Of a DNA stretch of 64,000 nt, positions 43,735-53,149 are shown in pieces. The notes below the pieces were generated by a model. It was not told the DNA's origin and searched no databases. It saw only the letters and a program-made list of their open reading frames with translations. Where the stretch lies: contig NZ_CP045121.1 in the NCBI RefSeq assembly GCF_011492965.1, forward strand, positions 3,720,001 through 3,784,000. Direction: 5' to 3'. A program made the position numbers and the translations under genes. Source of the stretch: Rubrobacter marinus (GTDB taxonomy: Bacteria; Actinomycetota; Rubrobacteria; Rubrobacterales; Rubrobacteraceae). Position 1 is the stretch's first letter. Each line of letters begins with the position of its first letter.

Positions 43735-44694
43735 ATGGACGGAAGGCCCTGGCGCGCGTCCTTTGCCCTGGCGGGCCCGGCGGGCGAGCCGGTGGACCTG
43801 GCCCGTGCGTTCCGCTCGCACGGCCTCGCTTCCCTGCCGCCGATGCGCCTCGACGAGGAGACGGACACCCTGGAGGCGACCCTCCCGGTGCGGGGGTACG
43901 CGCCGCGCACCGTCCTGATCCGGGCGGACGGGTCCGGGGCCGGGCTCGCGGACGTCTTGGGCCCCGCACCGGAGGCCGAGGAGGGCGAGCGGATACTGCG
44001 CTCGGTGCGCCACGTGCTCCGGCTCGACGAGGACCTCTCCCCCTTCTACGGGCTCGCGGCCGGCGACCCCGAGCTCGCCTGGGCCACGCGGGGGGCGGGG
44101 CGCATGATCCGGGGCGCCACCGTCTTCGAAGAGGTCGTGAAGACCATTTGCACCACCAACTGCGCGTGGTCCGCCACGACCAGGATGATCGGGGCCCTCG
44201 TCGAACACCTCGGCGAGAGGGCCGTCGGGGCCCCACGGACGGGGACGCTCGGGCGCGCCTTTCCGACCCCGGAGGCGATGGCCAGAGCCGGCGAAGACTT
44301 CTACGGGGACGTGGTCCGGGCCGGGTACCGGGGCCGCTACCTGCTCTCCCTCTCGCGTTCGGTGGTCGAGGGCGCGCTGGACCTCGAGGCCCTCGACACG
44401 CCCGCCGAGGTTTTGCCGGACGAGGAACTGGAGCGGCGCCTGCTCGCGCTGCCGGGGGTCGGGCCGTACGCCGCGGCCCACGTCATGATGATGCTCGGCC
44501 GCTACTCCCGCCTCATCCTCGACTCCTGGACGAGGCCGACCTACGCCCGCCTCGCGGGCAAGGAAGAGGTCTCGGACGGGGAGATCGTTGAGCGCTTCTC
44601 CCCCTACGGCCGGTACGCCGGGCTCGCCTTCTGGCTCTACCTGACGCGCGGTTGGATCGAGGAACCGGAGAAGCCAGTCCCCTCGACGCCGTAG
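43735..44694 (+). CDS. HhH-GPD family DNA glycosylase (AlkA/OGG-like)
   Basis: This 319-residue base-excision glycosylase has an N-terminal TBP-like domain (residues 1-110), a helical core (FEEVVKTICTTNCAWSATTR) and the helix-hairpin-helix LLALPGVGPYAAAHVMMMLG, with catalytic Asp263 in LILDSWTRP. No iron-sulfur cysteines are present, as in AlkA/OGG1-type enzymes. It removes damaged (alkylated or oxidised) bases; the substrate is not determined. It begins nine bases after sbcC, making it the fifth gene of the end-processing operon. Confidence 0.88.
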   Translation: MDGRPWRASFALAGPAGEPVDLARAFRSHGLASLPPMRLDEETDTLEATLPVRGYAPRTVLIRADGSGAGLADVLGPAPEAEEGERILRSVRHVLRLDEDLSPFYGLAAGDPELAWATRGAGRMIRGATVFEEVVKTICTTNCAWSATTRMIGALVEHLGERAVGAPRTGTLGRAFPTPEAMARAGEDFYGDVVRAGYRGRYLLSLSRSVVEGALDLEALDTPAEVLPDEELERRLLALPGVGPYAAAHVMMMLGRYSRLILDSWTRPTYARLAGKEEVSDGEIVERFSPYGRYAGLAFWLYLTRGWIEEPEKPVPSTP

Positions 44695-45030
44695 GCGTCG
44701 CTCCTGCTCGAGTAGCGCGGGTGTATGGAGATCGCCGAGGCCCCGCGAACCTGGCCCTGACCGCTGCTCAGCGCCGTCGTCCCGACGGTGACGCGAAGCT
44801 GGCTCGCCGGTACCCGAGCGCAGTGCGCGGCCGTGAGCACGTGGGTCTCGTCGATCAGGGTTCCGCCGCAGGCGAAGTCGTTCAGCGTGCCGGGGGCGTC
44901 GTTGCGGACGTACGCCGTGAACGGGTACTTGCCGTCCGGCACCGCGGTGCCGCCGACCACCCTGGTCTCGCGCGGCGGCTCGTCGGCGGCTAGCCACCCC
45001 GGTGCCCAGCGCCGCCGCGGCCAACAACAC
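44637..45030 (-). pseudogene. Truncated trypsin-like protease remnant
   Basis: A hydrophobic, signal-like start (VLLAAAALGTGVAS near 45030) and the N-terminal third of a chymotrypsin-fold protease (RVVGGTAVPDGKYPFTAYV, then CGGTLIDETHVLTAAHC with the catalytic His) lie in two frames. The homology stops at ISIHPRYSSRSDAY, just where the catalytic Asp should follow; the rest, with the Asp and Ser, is missing and the frame runs into the 3' end of the glycosylase gene. It is a non-functional relic. Unlike the other frame breaks here, joining its two parts needs one base fewer, not more. Confidence 0.72.
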
Positions 45031-45246
45031 GACGGCCGAGCGGTGCCAACGGTGCCAGATCTAACCTTCGGACACGCTCCCTACGCCTTCGCCCACGCCG
45101 ATCTCCCCTCCGAACCCTTACGCCGGTATCTCGTACCGATAGCTTGTCGGTACAACGGCCCGAGAACGTTGGCGCGTACGCCGAGCCCTCGCCACCACTT
45201 CGTAGGTTTCTGGCTCCTACTCGGAGACCGCCCTGGAAGAGTACTC

Positions 45247-46741
45247 CTAAGCGGTCCGTCCCTGGCCCTCCTCGGGCCGTCCGGCGCGCGCGGAGAGGGC
45301 GTCGACGACGCCGCGGGCGGCGCCCGCCGCGAGGTCCGTGAGCCGGAAGGCGGTTCCGCCCCGGCCGGAGGCGACTTCTATCTCGAGCGTCGCGAGATCC
45401 AGGCGCTTCTGCAACGGGGAGACGGAGAAGCCCCGGGATTGCAGGCGCCCGCGCGGGGCGACGACCGTGGTGCGCGCGAGGCGCCGGGTGCGCAGGATCA
45501 CGCGGTCCTCGTTGAGCGCGTAGCCCCCGGCGCGGTGGCGGACGAGCCCGTAGAGGGCGGCCGGGGGCACGAGCAGGAGGGCGAGGAGGCCCAGGGGTAC
45601 AGAAAGACCGAGAAGGGGGCCGCCACGACCAGCGCGGGCAGCGACGACCGGAAGGCGTAGCGCCGCCGGGCGCGGGCGGGCAGCGGCTGGAGGGAGGAGA
45701 GCGGGGCCGCGAAGAGGGGGCGGCGGAGCGCAGGAAGTCCTCGGCCTCGCTGCGGCGCAGCAGCGGGAAGAGCACCGTGGAGACGCCCTCCTCCGTCCCG
45801 AAGCCCGCGCTCTCGACGCGCAGGGCCGCGAGGCCGAAGGGCTGCCTGAGGGCGCCCTCGACGAGCCTCACGGCCTGGATGCGGGCGAGGGGCACCGTGG
45901 TCTCGTAGCGGTTGAGGAGACCTCGCTTGATGTGCAGGTACTTGCCGTCGGCAGAGCGCGAGAGGGTGAAGCCGGCGTGGGCGAGCACGGTTCCGAAGAT
46001 CGCGAGCACCCACGCGAAGAGGGCGACGAAGAGGACGAGCAGGAGGGCCGCGAAGATCGTGCGCGGCAGCAGCGCCTCGGAGAGCCTCTCCGCGAGGTTG
46101 CCGGGCAGGAGGTCGTCCACGATCTGCGAGCCGCCGGCGACCACCGAGATCGCCACCCCGAGCTGGCCACTCGTCAGCCCCGCGACGAGGAGCGCCCCGG
46201 TCGAGAGCTTTCGCAGGACGGTCGGGGAGGGCTCTTCGACGGCCTCGCCCGTCTCGTCGAGGGTCCTGCGCGCCCGGGTGAGCTCCTCCCTCAGCTCCCG
46301 AGCGTCGGGGCGCGAGAGGGCGGAGAGCGAGACCTCGGGCTCTCCCGCGCCCCCCGCCGCCTCGAGGCGCAGCTCGACCACCCCGAAGACGCGCTGCACG
46401 ATCCCCTGCACGGTGTTCACGCTCTGCACGTGCTCCAGGGGCAGCGAGCGCTCGCTCTTCTGCAGGACGCCGCGCTTGAGGTGGAACGCCCCGCCGGAGA
46501 TGCGGTACGTCGTCGCGCGCCAGGAGAGCACGCCCCAGACGGCGCTCAGGGCGGCGAGCACGACGAAGGCGAGAAGCACGAGTAGCAGCGTCCTCATCCC
46601 GAATTCCCCGTTGACGAGCGCGGCGATGCCGGGGAAGGCGGCGACCCCGGCCCAGCGCCGGACCGTCGAGATCGCCGAGAGCAGCATCCCCACCGGGTGC
46701 AGGCGCCGCTCCTCGATCCCGGCCAGGGCGCTAGAGCTCAT
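45247..46741 (-). CDS. YdbT-like membrane protein with bacterial PH domains (two frameshifts)
   Basis: The repaired protein is 498 residues, with repeating units of two membrane helices plus a bacterial PH (bPH2) domain. Copies of the motif are seen at RISGGAFHLKRGVLQKSERS with LPLEHVQSVNTVQG, at YLHIKRGLLNRYETTVPLAR, and near the end at NEDRVILRTRRLARTTVVAP. One C is missing at each of the runs 45716-45720 and 45594-45597. YdbS/YdbT pairs occur widely; in Bacillus amyloliquefaciens they relate to resistance to a LuxR-like antimicrobial, but the general role is unclear. It overlaps the next upstream gene by 11 bases. Confidence 0.83.
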
Positions 46742-47207
46742 CGGCCTCGCGGGTGAGCTCGGCGATGCGGTCGCGCACCTCGGCGGCGGTCCCGGTGGCG
46801 AGCTGGGGGATCTCGTTCGGGCCCGCCGCCGTGTAGAAGACGACGGTGGAGAGCCCGAATCTACGCTGCAAGGGGCCCTGGCGGGTGTCGACGTGCTGCA
46901 CCCGCGCCATCGGGACGAGCGTGCGCGTCACCCTGAGGAGGCCGCGCTGGAGGTCGACCTCGAGCTGCCGGATCTCGTACCTCCACCGCCGCCACAACAG
47001 CGGCGGCAGAAAGACCACGAGAAGGACGGCGAGCGCGAGCGCCGCCAGGACGGGCAGCGCCGCGAGGTACGCCGCCGCCTCGTTTCTGTACAGGACGTAG
47101 GTACCGAAGGCGCCGCCCGCGAGGATGGGGAGGGCCTGCAAGGCCCCCGTCACGCGCCAGAGCGAGCGGGCGCGCGGGTCGAGCCTCTCCCCTGGTTCGG
47201 CCTTCAA
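46731..47207 (-). CDS. YdbS-like small membrane protein with bacterial PH domain
   Basis: This 158-residue protein has two membrane helices (LQALPILAGGAFGTYVLY and LAALPVLAALALAVLLVVF) followed by one bPH2 domain (YEIRQLEVDLQRGLLRVTRT, then VPMARVQHVDTRQGPLQRRFGL). It is the short partner of the larger YdbT-like protein encoded just after it, and the two genes overlap. The TTG start lies seven bases after the rlmN stop, so rlmN and the pair may be co-transcribed. Confidence 0.85.
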   Translation of the reverse strand: MKAEPGERLDPRARSLWRVTGALQALPILAGGAFGTYVLYRNEAAAYLAALPVLAALALAVLLVVFLPPLLWRRWRYEIRQLEVDLQRGLLRVTRTLVPMARVQHVDTRQGPLQRRFGLSTVVFYTAAGPNEIPQLATGTAAEVRDRIAELTREADEL

Positions 47208-47214
47208 GAAGGCA

Positions 47215-48285
47215 CTAGCCCAGCGGGACCACGACGCGCTCGGGCACCGCCGGCCTCCCGCGGAGGTCCTTGGCGGCGAGCTGGCCGCAGGCGGCGTCTA
47301 TGTCCCCGCCGCGGCTGGGCCTCAGGGTCGCCGAGAGGCCGAGCTCCTTCGCGTGCTGCAAGAACTCCTTCGCGCGGCCCTTCGAGGTGGCGGAGAAGCC
47401 GGTGTCCGTCCAGTTGAAGCGGAGCAGGTTCAGGTGGTAGAGCGGGTGGTCGAGGAGCGTGGCCAGCGCCTCGACGTGGCGGGGCGCGTCGTTCACGCCG
47501 GCGAGGAGCGTGTACTCGAAGAAGAGCTTGCGGTGGGTCTCGTCGACGTAGTAGCGGGCGGCCTCCATAAGCTCCGGGATGGAGTGGCGCGACGCCACGG
47601 GCATGATCTCCTGCCGCTCGTCCTCGAACGGCGTGTGCAGGCTTATGGCGAGGTGGAACTGCTCGGGCTCGTCGGCGAAGCGCCTTATCTTGTCCACGAG
47701 CCCGCTCGTGGAGACGGCGATGGAGCGGGCGGCGAGGCCGAAGCCGTCGCCGTCGTTGAGGACCCGGAGCGCGGTTATAAGCTCGCGGTAGTTCAGGAAC
47801 GGCTCGCCCATCCCCATGACGACGACGTTGCTGACGCGCTCCCCTTCGGGCTTGAGGTCGCGGGCGGCGACGAAGACCTGCTCGGCGATCTCGCGCGCCT
47901 TCAGGTTCCGCTTGATGCCCATGAGCCCGGTCGCGCAGAACTTGCAGCCCATCGGGCAGCCGACCTGCGTCGAGATGCAGACCGTGTTGCGCCCGGCCTC
48001 GGGGATGTTGACGGTCTCTATGAGGTGGCCGTCGTGCGTCTTGAACAGGTACTTGCGCGTCCCGTCGGAGGCCTTCGCGACGCGCAGGAGCTCGAGGGCC
48101 GCGGCGGGCGCCCCCTCGGCGAGGGCCTCGCGCAGAGGCTTGGGGAGGCTCGTCGCCTCCTCCCAGTCCCGGATGAGGCCTCGGGTGAGGGCGCGGTAGG
48201 CCTGTCCGAGGCGGTAGGACGGCTCGCCCCTCTCCTCGAAGAGACCCTTCACGTCCGGCATAAACTGTTCGGCCTTCAACCTCAT
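47215..48285 (-). CDS. rlmN: 23S rRNA (adenine2503-C2)-methyltransferase, radical SAM
   Basis: This 356-residue enzyme methylates A2503 of 23S rRNA and A37 of some tRNAs. The radical-SAM cluster cysteines are C110, C114 and C117 in [38 protein letters not shown], and [12 protein letters not shown] are family hallmarks. The mechanistic C-terminal Cys is in DIDAACGQL. The ATG at 48285 is preceded by AGAGGAG; an upstream in-frame start adds a poor N-terminus. A TATAAT box lies at 48314-48319. Confidence 0.95.
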   Translation of the reverse strand: MRLKAEQFMPDVKGLFEERGEPSYRLGQAYRALTRGLIRDWEEATSLPKPLREALAEGAPAAALELLRVAKASDGTRKYLFKTHDGHLIETVNIPEAGRNTVCISTQVGCPMGCKFCATGLMGIKRNLKAREIAEQVFVAARDLKPEGERVSNVVVMGMGEPFLNYRELITALRVLNDGDGFGLAARSIAVSTSGLVDKIRRFADEPEQFHLAISLHTPFEDERQEIMPVASRHSIPELMEAARYYVDETHRKLFFEYTLLAGVNDAPRHVEALATLLDHPLYHLNLLRFNWTDTGFSATSKGRAKEFLQHAKELGLSATLRPSRGGDIDAACGQLAAKDLRGRPAVPERVVVPLG

Positions 48286-48313
48286 CGCTCCTCTTGCTCG
48301 TGCGTAAAAAGGG

Positions 48314-48357
48314 ATTATAAGACGGGAGAGCAAAACCGGAGCGAGGGACTGTAGAAT
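48314..48357. promoter_or_regulatory. Divergent promoter pair for rlmN and the marP-like gene
   Basis: On the minus strand TATAAT (48314-48319) lies 28 bases before the rlmN ATG. On the plus strand TAGAAT (48352-48357) ends seven bases before the GTG of the protease gene, the spacing for a leaderless transcript. The two -10 boxes are 32 bases apart. Confidence 0.55.
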
Positions 48358-48364
48358 TGGACGA

Positions 48365-49513
48365 GTGAGCGTACTCGATCCGTTCGTCTTCCTTTTCGTG
48401 CTGCTCCTCGTCTGGCGCGGGGCGCGCCTCGGATTCCTGGCCGGGGCGTTCTCGCTCGCCGGGGTGGTGCTCGGGGCGGCGCTGGGATCCAGGCTCGCGC
48501 CCGCCCTCCTCGGGGACCGGGGGGACCTCCTCTACGGCTCCGCGATCACGCTGGCGAGCATCCTGGCCTTCGCCGTGATCGGGGACATCCTGGCCCGCTC
48601 GGCGGGCGGCTACCTCCGCGAGAAGCTCGCGAGCCCGGCGTCGCGGTGGCTGGACGGCCTCGGCGGGGCGGCGCTCGGGGCGGCCCTCTCCCTGACCCTC
48701 GTGTGGGTAGCCGCGATCCTGGCCCTCAGCGCCCCCTTCCTCTCGCCCACGCACCCCGCCATGCGCGAGTCCGCGTTCGTGCAGGTTCTCGGGGACCGGA
48801 TGCCCTCCCACCTTCTCGCCCAGGCCGTCGCCCGCCTCGATCCCCTCCCGGAGTTCCGGGGCCCCGAGGCCGACGTCGCCGAGCCGGACGAGAACGTCAC
48901 GCGCGACCCGGACGTCTCGGCGGCGGCCTCGCGCGTCGTCAGGATCAGCGGCGTCGCCTGCGGCTACGGGGTCGAGGGCTCCGGGTGGGTGGCGGGCAAG
49001 AACCTCGTGGTCACCAACGCGCACGTGGTCGCGGGCGAGCTCTCCACCCGCGTCCAGCCCGCGGGCACGGGCGTCCCCCTCCCCGCGAAAGTGGTCGTCT
49101 TCGACGAGCGCAACGACGTCGCGGTCCTCAGGGTTAAGGGCTTGGGGCTCCCGCCCCTGCCGCTCGACGAGCCCGGGAACGACGAGCCCGTCGCCATCCT
49201 GGGCTTCCCGGAGAACGGCCCGTACGACGTGAGGAGCGGGCGCACCGGCGAGACGGAGCGCGTCATCTCCTCGGACGCCTACAACCGCGGTCCCGTGGAG
49301 CGCACCGTGACGAGCTTCCGCGGCTACGTCCGCCCCGGCAACTCGGGCGGCCCCGTCGTCAACGGCGACGGCGCGGTCGTCGCGACCATCTTCGCCAGCC
49401 GCGCCGACTCCGACAAGGCCGGCTACGGCATCCCCTCCTCCATCGTCCAGCAGCTCGTCGAGCTCGCCAAGGACCGCAGAACCCCCGTCCCGACCGACGA
49501 GTGCGCGAACTAG
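48365..49513 (+). CDS. MarP-like membrane serine protease (CvpA plus trypsin domains)
   Basis: This protein has 382 residues. Four N-terminal membrane helices of the CvpA type ([19 protein letters not shown] onward) anchor an extracytoplasmic chymotrypsin-like protease domain. The triad is complete: His220 in [10 protein letters not shown], Asp251 in NDVAVLRV, Ser327 in [10 protein letters not shown]. Actinobacterial MarP proteins are periplasmic proteases for acid and oxidative stress and cell-wall hydrolase processing. Two Cys flank the start and end of the protease domain (VACGYG, TDECAN). A leaderless GTG start is likely. Confidence 0.92.
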   Translation: MSVLDPFVFLFVLLLVWRGARLGFLAGAFSLAGVVLGAALGSRLAPALLGDRGDLLYGSAITLASILAFAVIGDILARSAGGYLREKLASPASRWLDGLGGAALGAALSLTLVWVAAILALSAPFLSPTHPAMRESAFVQVLGDRMPSHLLAQAVARLDPLPEFRGPEADVAEPDENVTRDPDVSAAASRVVRISGVACGYGVEGSGWVAGKNLVVTNAHVVAGELSTRVQPAGTGVPLPAKVVVFDERNDVAVLRVKGLGLPPLPLDEPGNDEPVAILGFPENGPYDVRSGRTGETERVISSDAYNRGPVERTVTSFRGYVRPGNSGGPVVNGDGAVVATIFASRADSDKAGYGIPSSIVQQLVELAKDRRTPVPTDECAN

Positions 49514-49749
49514 AAGCCCGCTAGCTCCTTCCCGGGCGATGGAGGACCAGGAGATCCGTCCGGGAGAACCTCGGTCTCGCGCCGTACGAAACGCCCGCGA
49601 CGGGGTATCGAGGATCGCTGGGGTTCCACCTCTCTTCGTATAGATGCATCTGGCGGGTCGAGATTTAGTCCATTTGTCTCATGCGAGCGGCCCCGGGGGA
49701 TGGCACCATCCGGCGACGTGGGAACGTGGCGAGGAAAGGGGACCGGGGC
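49514..49749. other. Intergenic region, nothing seen
   Basis: About 236 bases between the protease and the DUF1059 gene. It contains no strong hairpin, tRNA or coding signal that I can support. Confidence 0.4.
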
Positions 49750-49974
49750 ATGGTCAGGGCACTGCGTTGCGGCTGCGGCAGGAGGCTGGAGGCGGGCGAC
49801 GACGAGGAGCTGGTCGGGCGGGTGGCCGGGCACCTGAGGCACGAGCACCCCTCGAGCGCGCTGGACGAGGGCGGGGTGCGGGCCTTCGTGTCCCACGCCT
49901 ACACGCTGGATCGGGCCGCGCCCTACGACGACGGGGAGGGGCCGGACGAGGAGTTCGGGCCCGAGCCCTACTAG
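49750..49974 (+). CDS. DUF1059 family small protein
   Basis: This 74-residue protein has the DUF1059 pattern: paired Cys at the start (LRCGCGRRLEAGDDEELV) and a histidine-bearing helix (RVAGHLRHEHPSSAL), which together could bind a metal. The C-terminus is acidic (YDDGEGPDEEFGPEPY). The start is set at the ATG with AAAGGGGA upstream. The function of the family is unknown. Confidence 0.75.
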   Translation: MVRALRCGCGRRLEAGDDEELVGRVAGHLRHEHPSSALDEGGVRAFVSHAYTLDRAAPYDDGEGPDEEFGPEPY

Positions 49975-50233
49975 CTTCTCCAGCGTCATCCGTCCGCGTG
50001 GTAGGTTCCCGGCGGCCGCGCGAGCCACTTGCGGGGCCCGATCCGATATGCGGCCCCGAAGGTCCACGACGGCGCGCCCCGCGGCCCGGCCACACGCATG
50101 GGGATCGGCTCCGCGCCGACACCTGCTGGCCTCCACGCGGGAGATCCAACGGTAGTACGCCCGTATACCGACCGCGCGTTGCCGGGCGCAACCGACCTCT
50201 ACTCGACGAGTCACCGTTATGAGGAGGACCCCT

Positions 50234-51085
50234 ATGACCAACGAGAACACCCTCCAACCGGACGCTCCCGACACCGTCGTTCTGGTCCACGGCTTCTGGG
50301 TAACCCCGCGCAGCTGGGAGCGGTGGGTCGATCGCTACGAGAGCCGCGGCTACCGCGTGCTCGCTCCTGCGTACCCCGGCTTCGAAGTAGAGGTCGAGGC
50401 GCTGCGCGAGGATCCTTCTCCCGTCGAGGCGCTCACCATCCCGGCCATCGTCGAGCACTTCGAGGGCATCATCGGGGAGCTAAATCGCCCGCCGATCATC
50501 GTGGGCCACTCGGCGGGCGGGCTGCTCACGCAGATCCTGCTCGACCACGGTTACGGGGCCGCGGGGGTAGCCATCGACTCCGTGCCCGCCGAGGGCATCA
50601 GGGTCGTGCCGGTCTCGCAGATCAGGTCACTCTTCCCCATCCTGAGAAACCTCGCCAACCGCCACAAGGCCGTCGGTTTCACCCCCGAACAATGGCACTA
50701 CGCCTTCGCCAACACCCTCTCGCGGGAGGAGTCGGACGAGGTCTACGAGCGCTACCACATACCCGCGTCGGGCAGGCTCGTGTGGTCCGGGCCCCTCGCC
50801 AACTTCACGCCGGGCCACCAGGACACCTACGTGAACTTCAGGAACGAAGACCGCGCGCCCCTGTTGTTTATAGCCGGGGGCGAGGACAACATCATGCCGC
50901 CCGCGGTCAACCAATCCAACGTGAAGCACTACCGCCGCACCAGGTCCATAACCGACTACAAGGAGTTCCCGGGGCGCTCCCACTACAGCGTCATCGGGCA
51001 CGACGGCTGGGAGGAGGTAGCCGACTACGCCCTCGAGTGGGCCATAGAGCACGCCGCTACACGACGGCAGCCCGCGACCAGATAA
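50234..51085 (+). CDS. Alpha/beta-fold hydrolase
   Basis: This 283-residue hydrolase has the oxyanion region VVLVHGFWVTPRSWERW, nucleophile elbow VGHSAGGLLTQ (Ser93), acid in FIAGGEDNIMPP and catalytic His in FPGRSHYSVIG. Its composition and length are those of esterase/lipase-like or haloalkane-dehalogenase-like members; the substrate is unknown. The ATG follows GAGGAGG. It is monocistronic, with a strong hairpin 28 bases after the stop. Confidence 0.9.
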   Translation: MTNENTLQPDAPDTVVLVHGFWVTPRSWERWVDRYESRGYRVLAPAYPGFEVEVEALREDPSPVEALTIPAIVEHFEGIIGELNRPPIIVGHSAGGLLTQILLDHGYGAAGVAIDSVPAEGIRVVPVSQIRSLFPILRNLANRHKAVGFTPEQWHYAFANTLSREESDEVYERYHIPASGRLVWSGPLANFTPGHQDTYVNFRNEDRAPLLFIAGGEDNIMPPAVNQSNVKHYRRTRSITDYKEFPGRSHYSVIGHDGWEEVADYALEWAIEHAATRRQPATR

Positions 51086-51113
51086 GCAGCCCCAGGGTCG
51101 GGAGGAGAACCGC

Positions 51114-51143
51114 GAGCGCGGACCATCGGAACGGTCCGCGCTC
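51114..51143. terminator. Terminator after the alpha/beta hydrolase
   Basis: A perfect 11-base inverted repeat (GAGCGCGGACC/GGTCCGCGCTC, 8-base loop) lies 28 bases past the hydrolase stop. It can also serve the convergent CPBP gene. Confidence 0.7.
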
Positions 51144-51197
51144 TGGAACAGCGTAATCCGCGAAGCAAAAGGACGGGGCTACGCCGTGGCGTGGCGG

Positions 51198-51214
51198 CAG
51201 ACGGTTACCGTCTG
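51198..51214. terminator. Small hairpin near the CPBP gene end
   Basis: CAGACGG-TTA-CCGTCTG is a perfect 7-base stem between the convergent hydrolase and CPBP genes, probably part of the CPBP transcript end. Confidence 0.45.
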
Positions 51215-51289
51215 AGGGCCGTGTCCGGACGGGAGCGGCGGCACGCTGCCTGGCTGGAGTACGTATGCCCGGGCACGAGGAAAACGAAC

Positions 51290-52126
51290 CTACGGAGGCG
51301 TGCCCCGCTCGGTTATCCCGGCGTGTGTCTTCGTGTGGGCGACCTCTGGATCTCCCCTTACGGTTTCGTCGGGCTTTCGCACGAGGCTGGTGCCGCTCGA
51401 GATCACGACGACGAGCGCGGCCACCGACCACACGAACGCGAGCAGCCAGTACTCCCGGGCGGGGTGGATCCCGCCCAGCAAGTAGCCCTGGAAGAAATTT
51501 ATGGCGCCGTGGAAGAGCGTGGCGATAAGCACGCTGCCTCCGGTGTGCAGGTAGATCCAGGCGAACAAGACGGAGTACGCGGTGGTAAAGAGGAAGAAGG
51601 CCGGGATCGGCTGGCCGTACTGGGGTGTTCCGGGGACGAAGAACGCCGGCAGGTGCCACGCGCTCCAGAGCAAGCCCAGGACCAGGCTGGCGACGAGCGC
51701 CGATCTCGTAGCCAGCAACCGGGGGAGGGCGTACCCGCGCCAGCCCAGCTCCTCGCCGACGATGAGGACGAAGATCACCAGTTCGAGGACCGAGAGCTCG
51801 CCGAGCCGGGAGGGGGTCGGCGCGCCGAGCAGGAGATGCAAACCCGCCGCCGCGAGCGCGAGGGCCGCGGGCAGCCCAAACGCAACCGCGTACCAGAGCG
51901 CCCCGACGCGCCACCGCAAGAGGCGACCCCACAACCCCTTCAGCCCGGTCCGGCCTCCGGAAACGGCGACCACGATGGTCGCCGCGAGCGCCGGCCCTAC
52001 CAGGCCCAGCAGGCCGAGGAGCGGTGAGACCTGCAGGAGGGGATACACCCACCACGTGAGGGCGTACGCCAGGACGAAGAACGCGATTAGCGGGTAGCGC
52101 TTGATGGGTGCGAGCACGGTGCCCAC
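51290..52126 (-). CDS. CPBP-family intramembrane protease
   Basis: This 278-residue polytopic protein of the CPBP (Abi/CAAX) family has the Glu-Glu-x3-Arg motif in VGEELGWRGYALPRLL, then LLWSAWHLPAFF with His, and LFHGAINFFQGYL with the last His, all within membrane helices. Family members include CAAX-type prenyl proteases and bacteriocin self-immunity proteins; which applies here is unknown. The C-terminal tail is hydrophilic. It is convergent with the hydrolase. Confidence 0.9.
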   Translation of the reverse strand: MGTVLAPIKRYPLIAFFVLAYALTWWVYPLLQVSPLLGLLGLVGPALAATIVVAVSGGRTGLKGLWGRLLRWRVGALWYAVAFGLPAALALAAAGLHLLLGAPTPSRLGELSVLELVIFVLIVGEELGWRGYALPRLLATRSALVASLVLGLLWSAWHLPAFFVPGTPQYGQPIPAFFLFTTAYSVLFAWIYLHTGGSVLIATLFHGAINFFQGYLLGGIHPAREYWLLAFVWSVAALVVVISSGTSLVRKPDETVRGDPEVAHTKTHAGITERGTPP

Positions 52127-52323
52127 AACGGCCTCCTCTCAGCGCCTACGGCGGCGGGGCAATCGCCGCAGCCACGGAACGGGCGAAGGCCGCCGCCGAT
52201 CCTAAGCCCGCGGACCGCCTTGGCGCGGGAGGTCCGGCGGGACCACGGCCGCTGGCGCGGCCCGACGCCGGAGCCGCGCCGCGAGACCAGTACGGCAGGC
52301 GTCCTGCGACGAGTTCTTCCTAC

Positions 52324-52440
52324 CTAGACCTCATGTCCCACTACCTCCTCGAGCTGCCTCAGTTGCGCCTTAGCCGAGACCATCGCCAACACTCGATCGC
52401 GCAACCGGCACAGCAGGGGGTTCTCGAGCTGGCCGACCAT
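52324..52440 (-). other. Short orphan reading frame after the truncated regulator
   Basis: A 38-residue frame starts at ATG (MVGQLENPLLCRLRDRVLAM) and continues with helical, well-composed sequence to TAG (QLEEVVGHEV). It overlaps the 3' end of the truncated regulator gene in another frame. It may be the C-terminal end of another protein joined here by a deletion. Confidence 0.35.
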
Positions 52441-53149
52441 GCCCACGCGCCACCGCCGCCGCGTTGTGCTCCGTGAGCGCGAACGACGGCTTCACCGCCA
52501 CCGTCCGCTCCACGAAGAGGCGCGCCGCCTCGTAACGGGGCAGGCTCTCGACCTCCGGCAGACGACGGAGGTCGGGGAGGGTGAGCGAGGGGACGGGCCA
52601 GGCGACCTCCCCGATGATGCCCAGGGACTCCCTGCTGGTGGCCAGGACGCGCAGCCCGGGACAGGAGCGCAGCAGCCCCTCGGCGAGGGCGGCGCACGCC
52701 CCGATGAGGTGCTCGCAGTTGTCCAGGATCAGCAGCAGTTCCCTACTTCGGAGGTGGCCGGAGAGCGTCTCGGTCAGCGATCGTCTCGGCTGCTCGCGAG
52801 CTCCCACCACCGAAGCCACCGCCTGGGGCACGAGAGAAGGGTCCGACAACGGCGCCAGCTCCACAAGCCAGACGCCGTCCTCGAACCCCTCCACGAGACC
52901 CCGTGCCGCCTCTAGAGCGAGCCTCGTCTTGCCGCAACCACCCGGTCCGGTCAGCGTCAGCAAGCGGGCTTCCTCCAGCAACCGCCCCACCTCCGCCAGC
53001 TCCTTCTCACGCCCGACAAACCCGCTCAGCTCGAGGGGCAGATTGTGGAGGGAGCCCGCGCCGCGAAACCCGCGGGGGACGGCGACCGGCCGGCCGCGAT
53101 CACCTCCTCGGGCCTTGCGGGTGGGATGCATCGCGTCGGGCATCGACAT
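52370..53149 (-). pseudogene. Truncated AAA/NB-ARC-type transcriptional regulator
   Basis: The first 245 or so residues match the ATPase part of large actinobacterial LuxR/AfsR-like regulators: LPLELSGFVGREKELAEVGR, P-loop LTLTGPGGCGKTRLALEAA, VWLVELAPLSDPSLVPQAVA, Walker B LLLILDNCEHLIGAC, and RVLATSRESLGIIGEVAWPV. The family is normally about 700-1,000 residues, with TPRs and a helix-turn-helix. Here it breaks off at about ALTEHNAAAVAR and then runs through unrelated sequence to a stop. The start ATG has GGGAG upstream. It is almost surely non-functional as a regulator. Confidence 0.75.

Noticed and set aside
44637..49513. Idea that the trypsin relic and the MarP-like protease are split parts of one gene
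   Set aside because: They are on opposite strands and 3.3 kb apart, and the MarP-like gene has its own complete catalytic triad.
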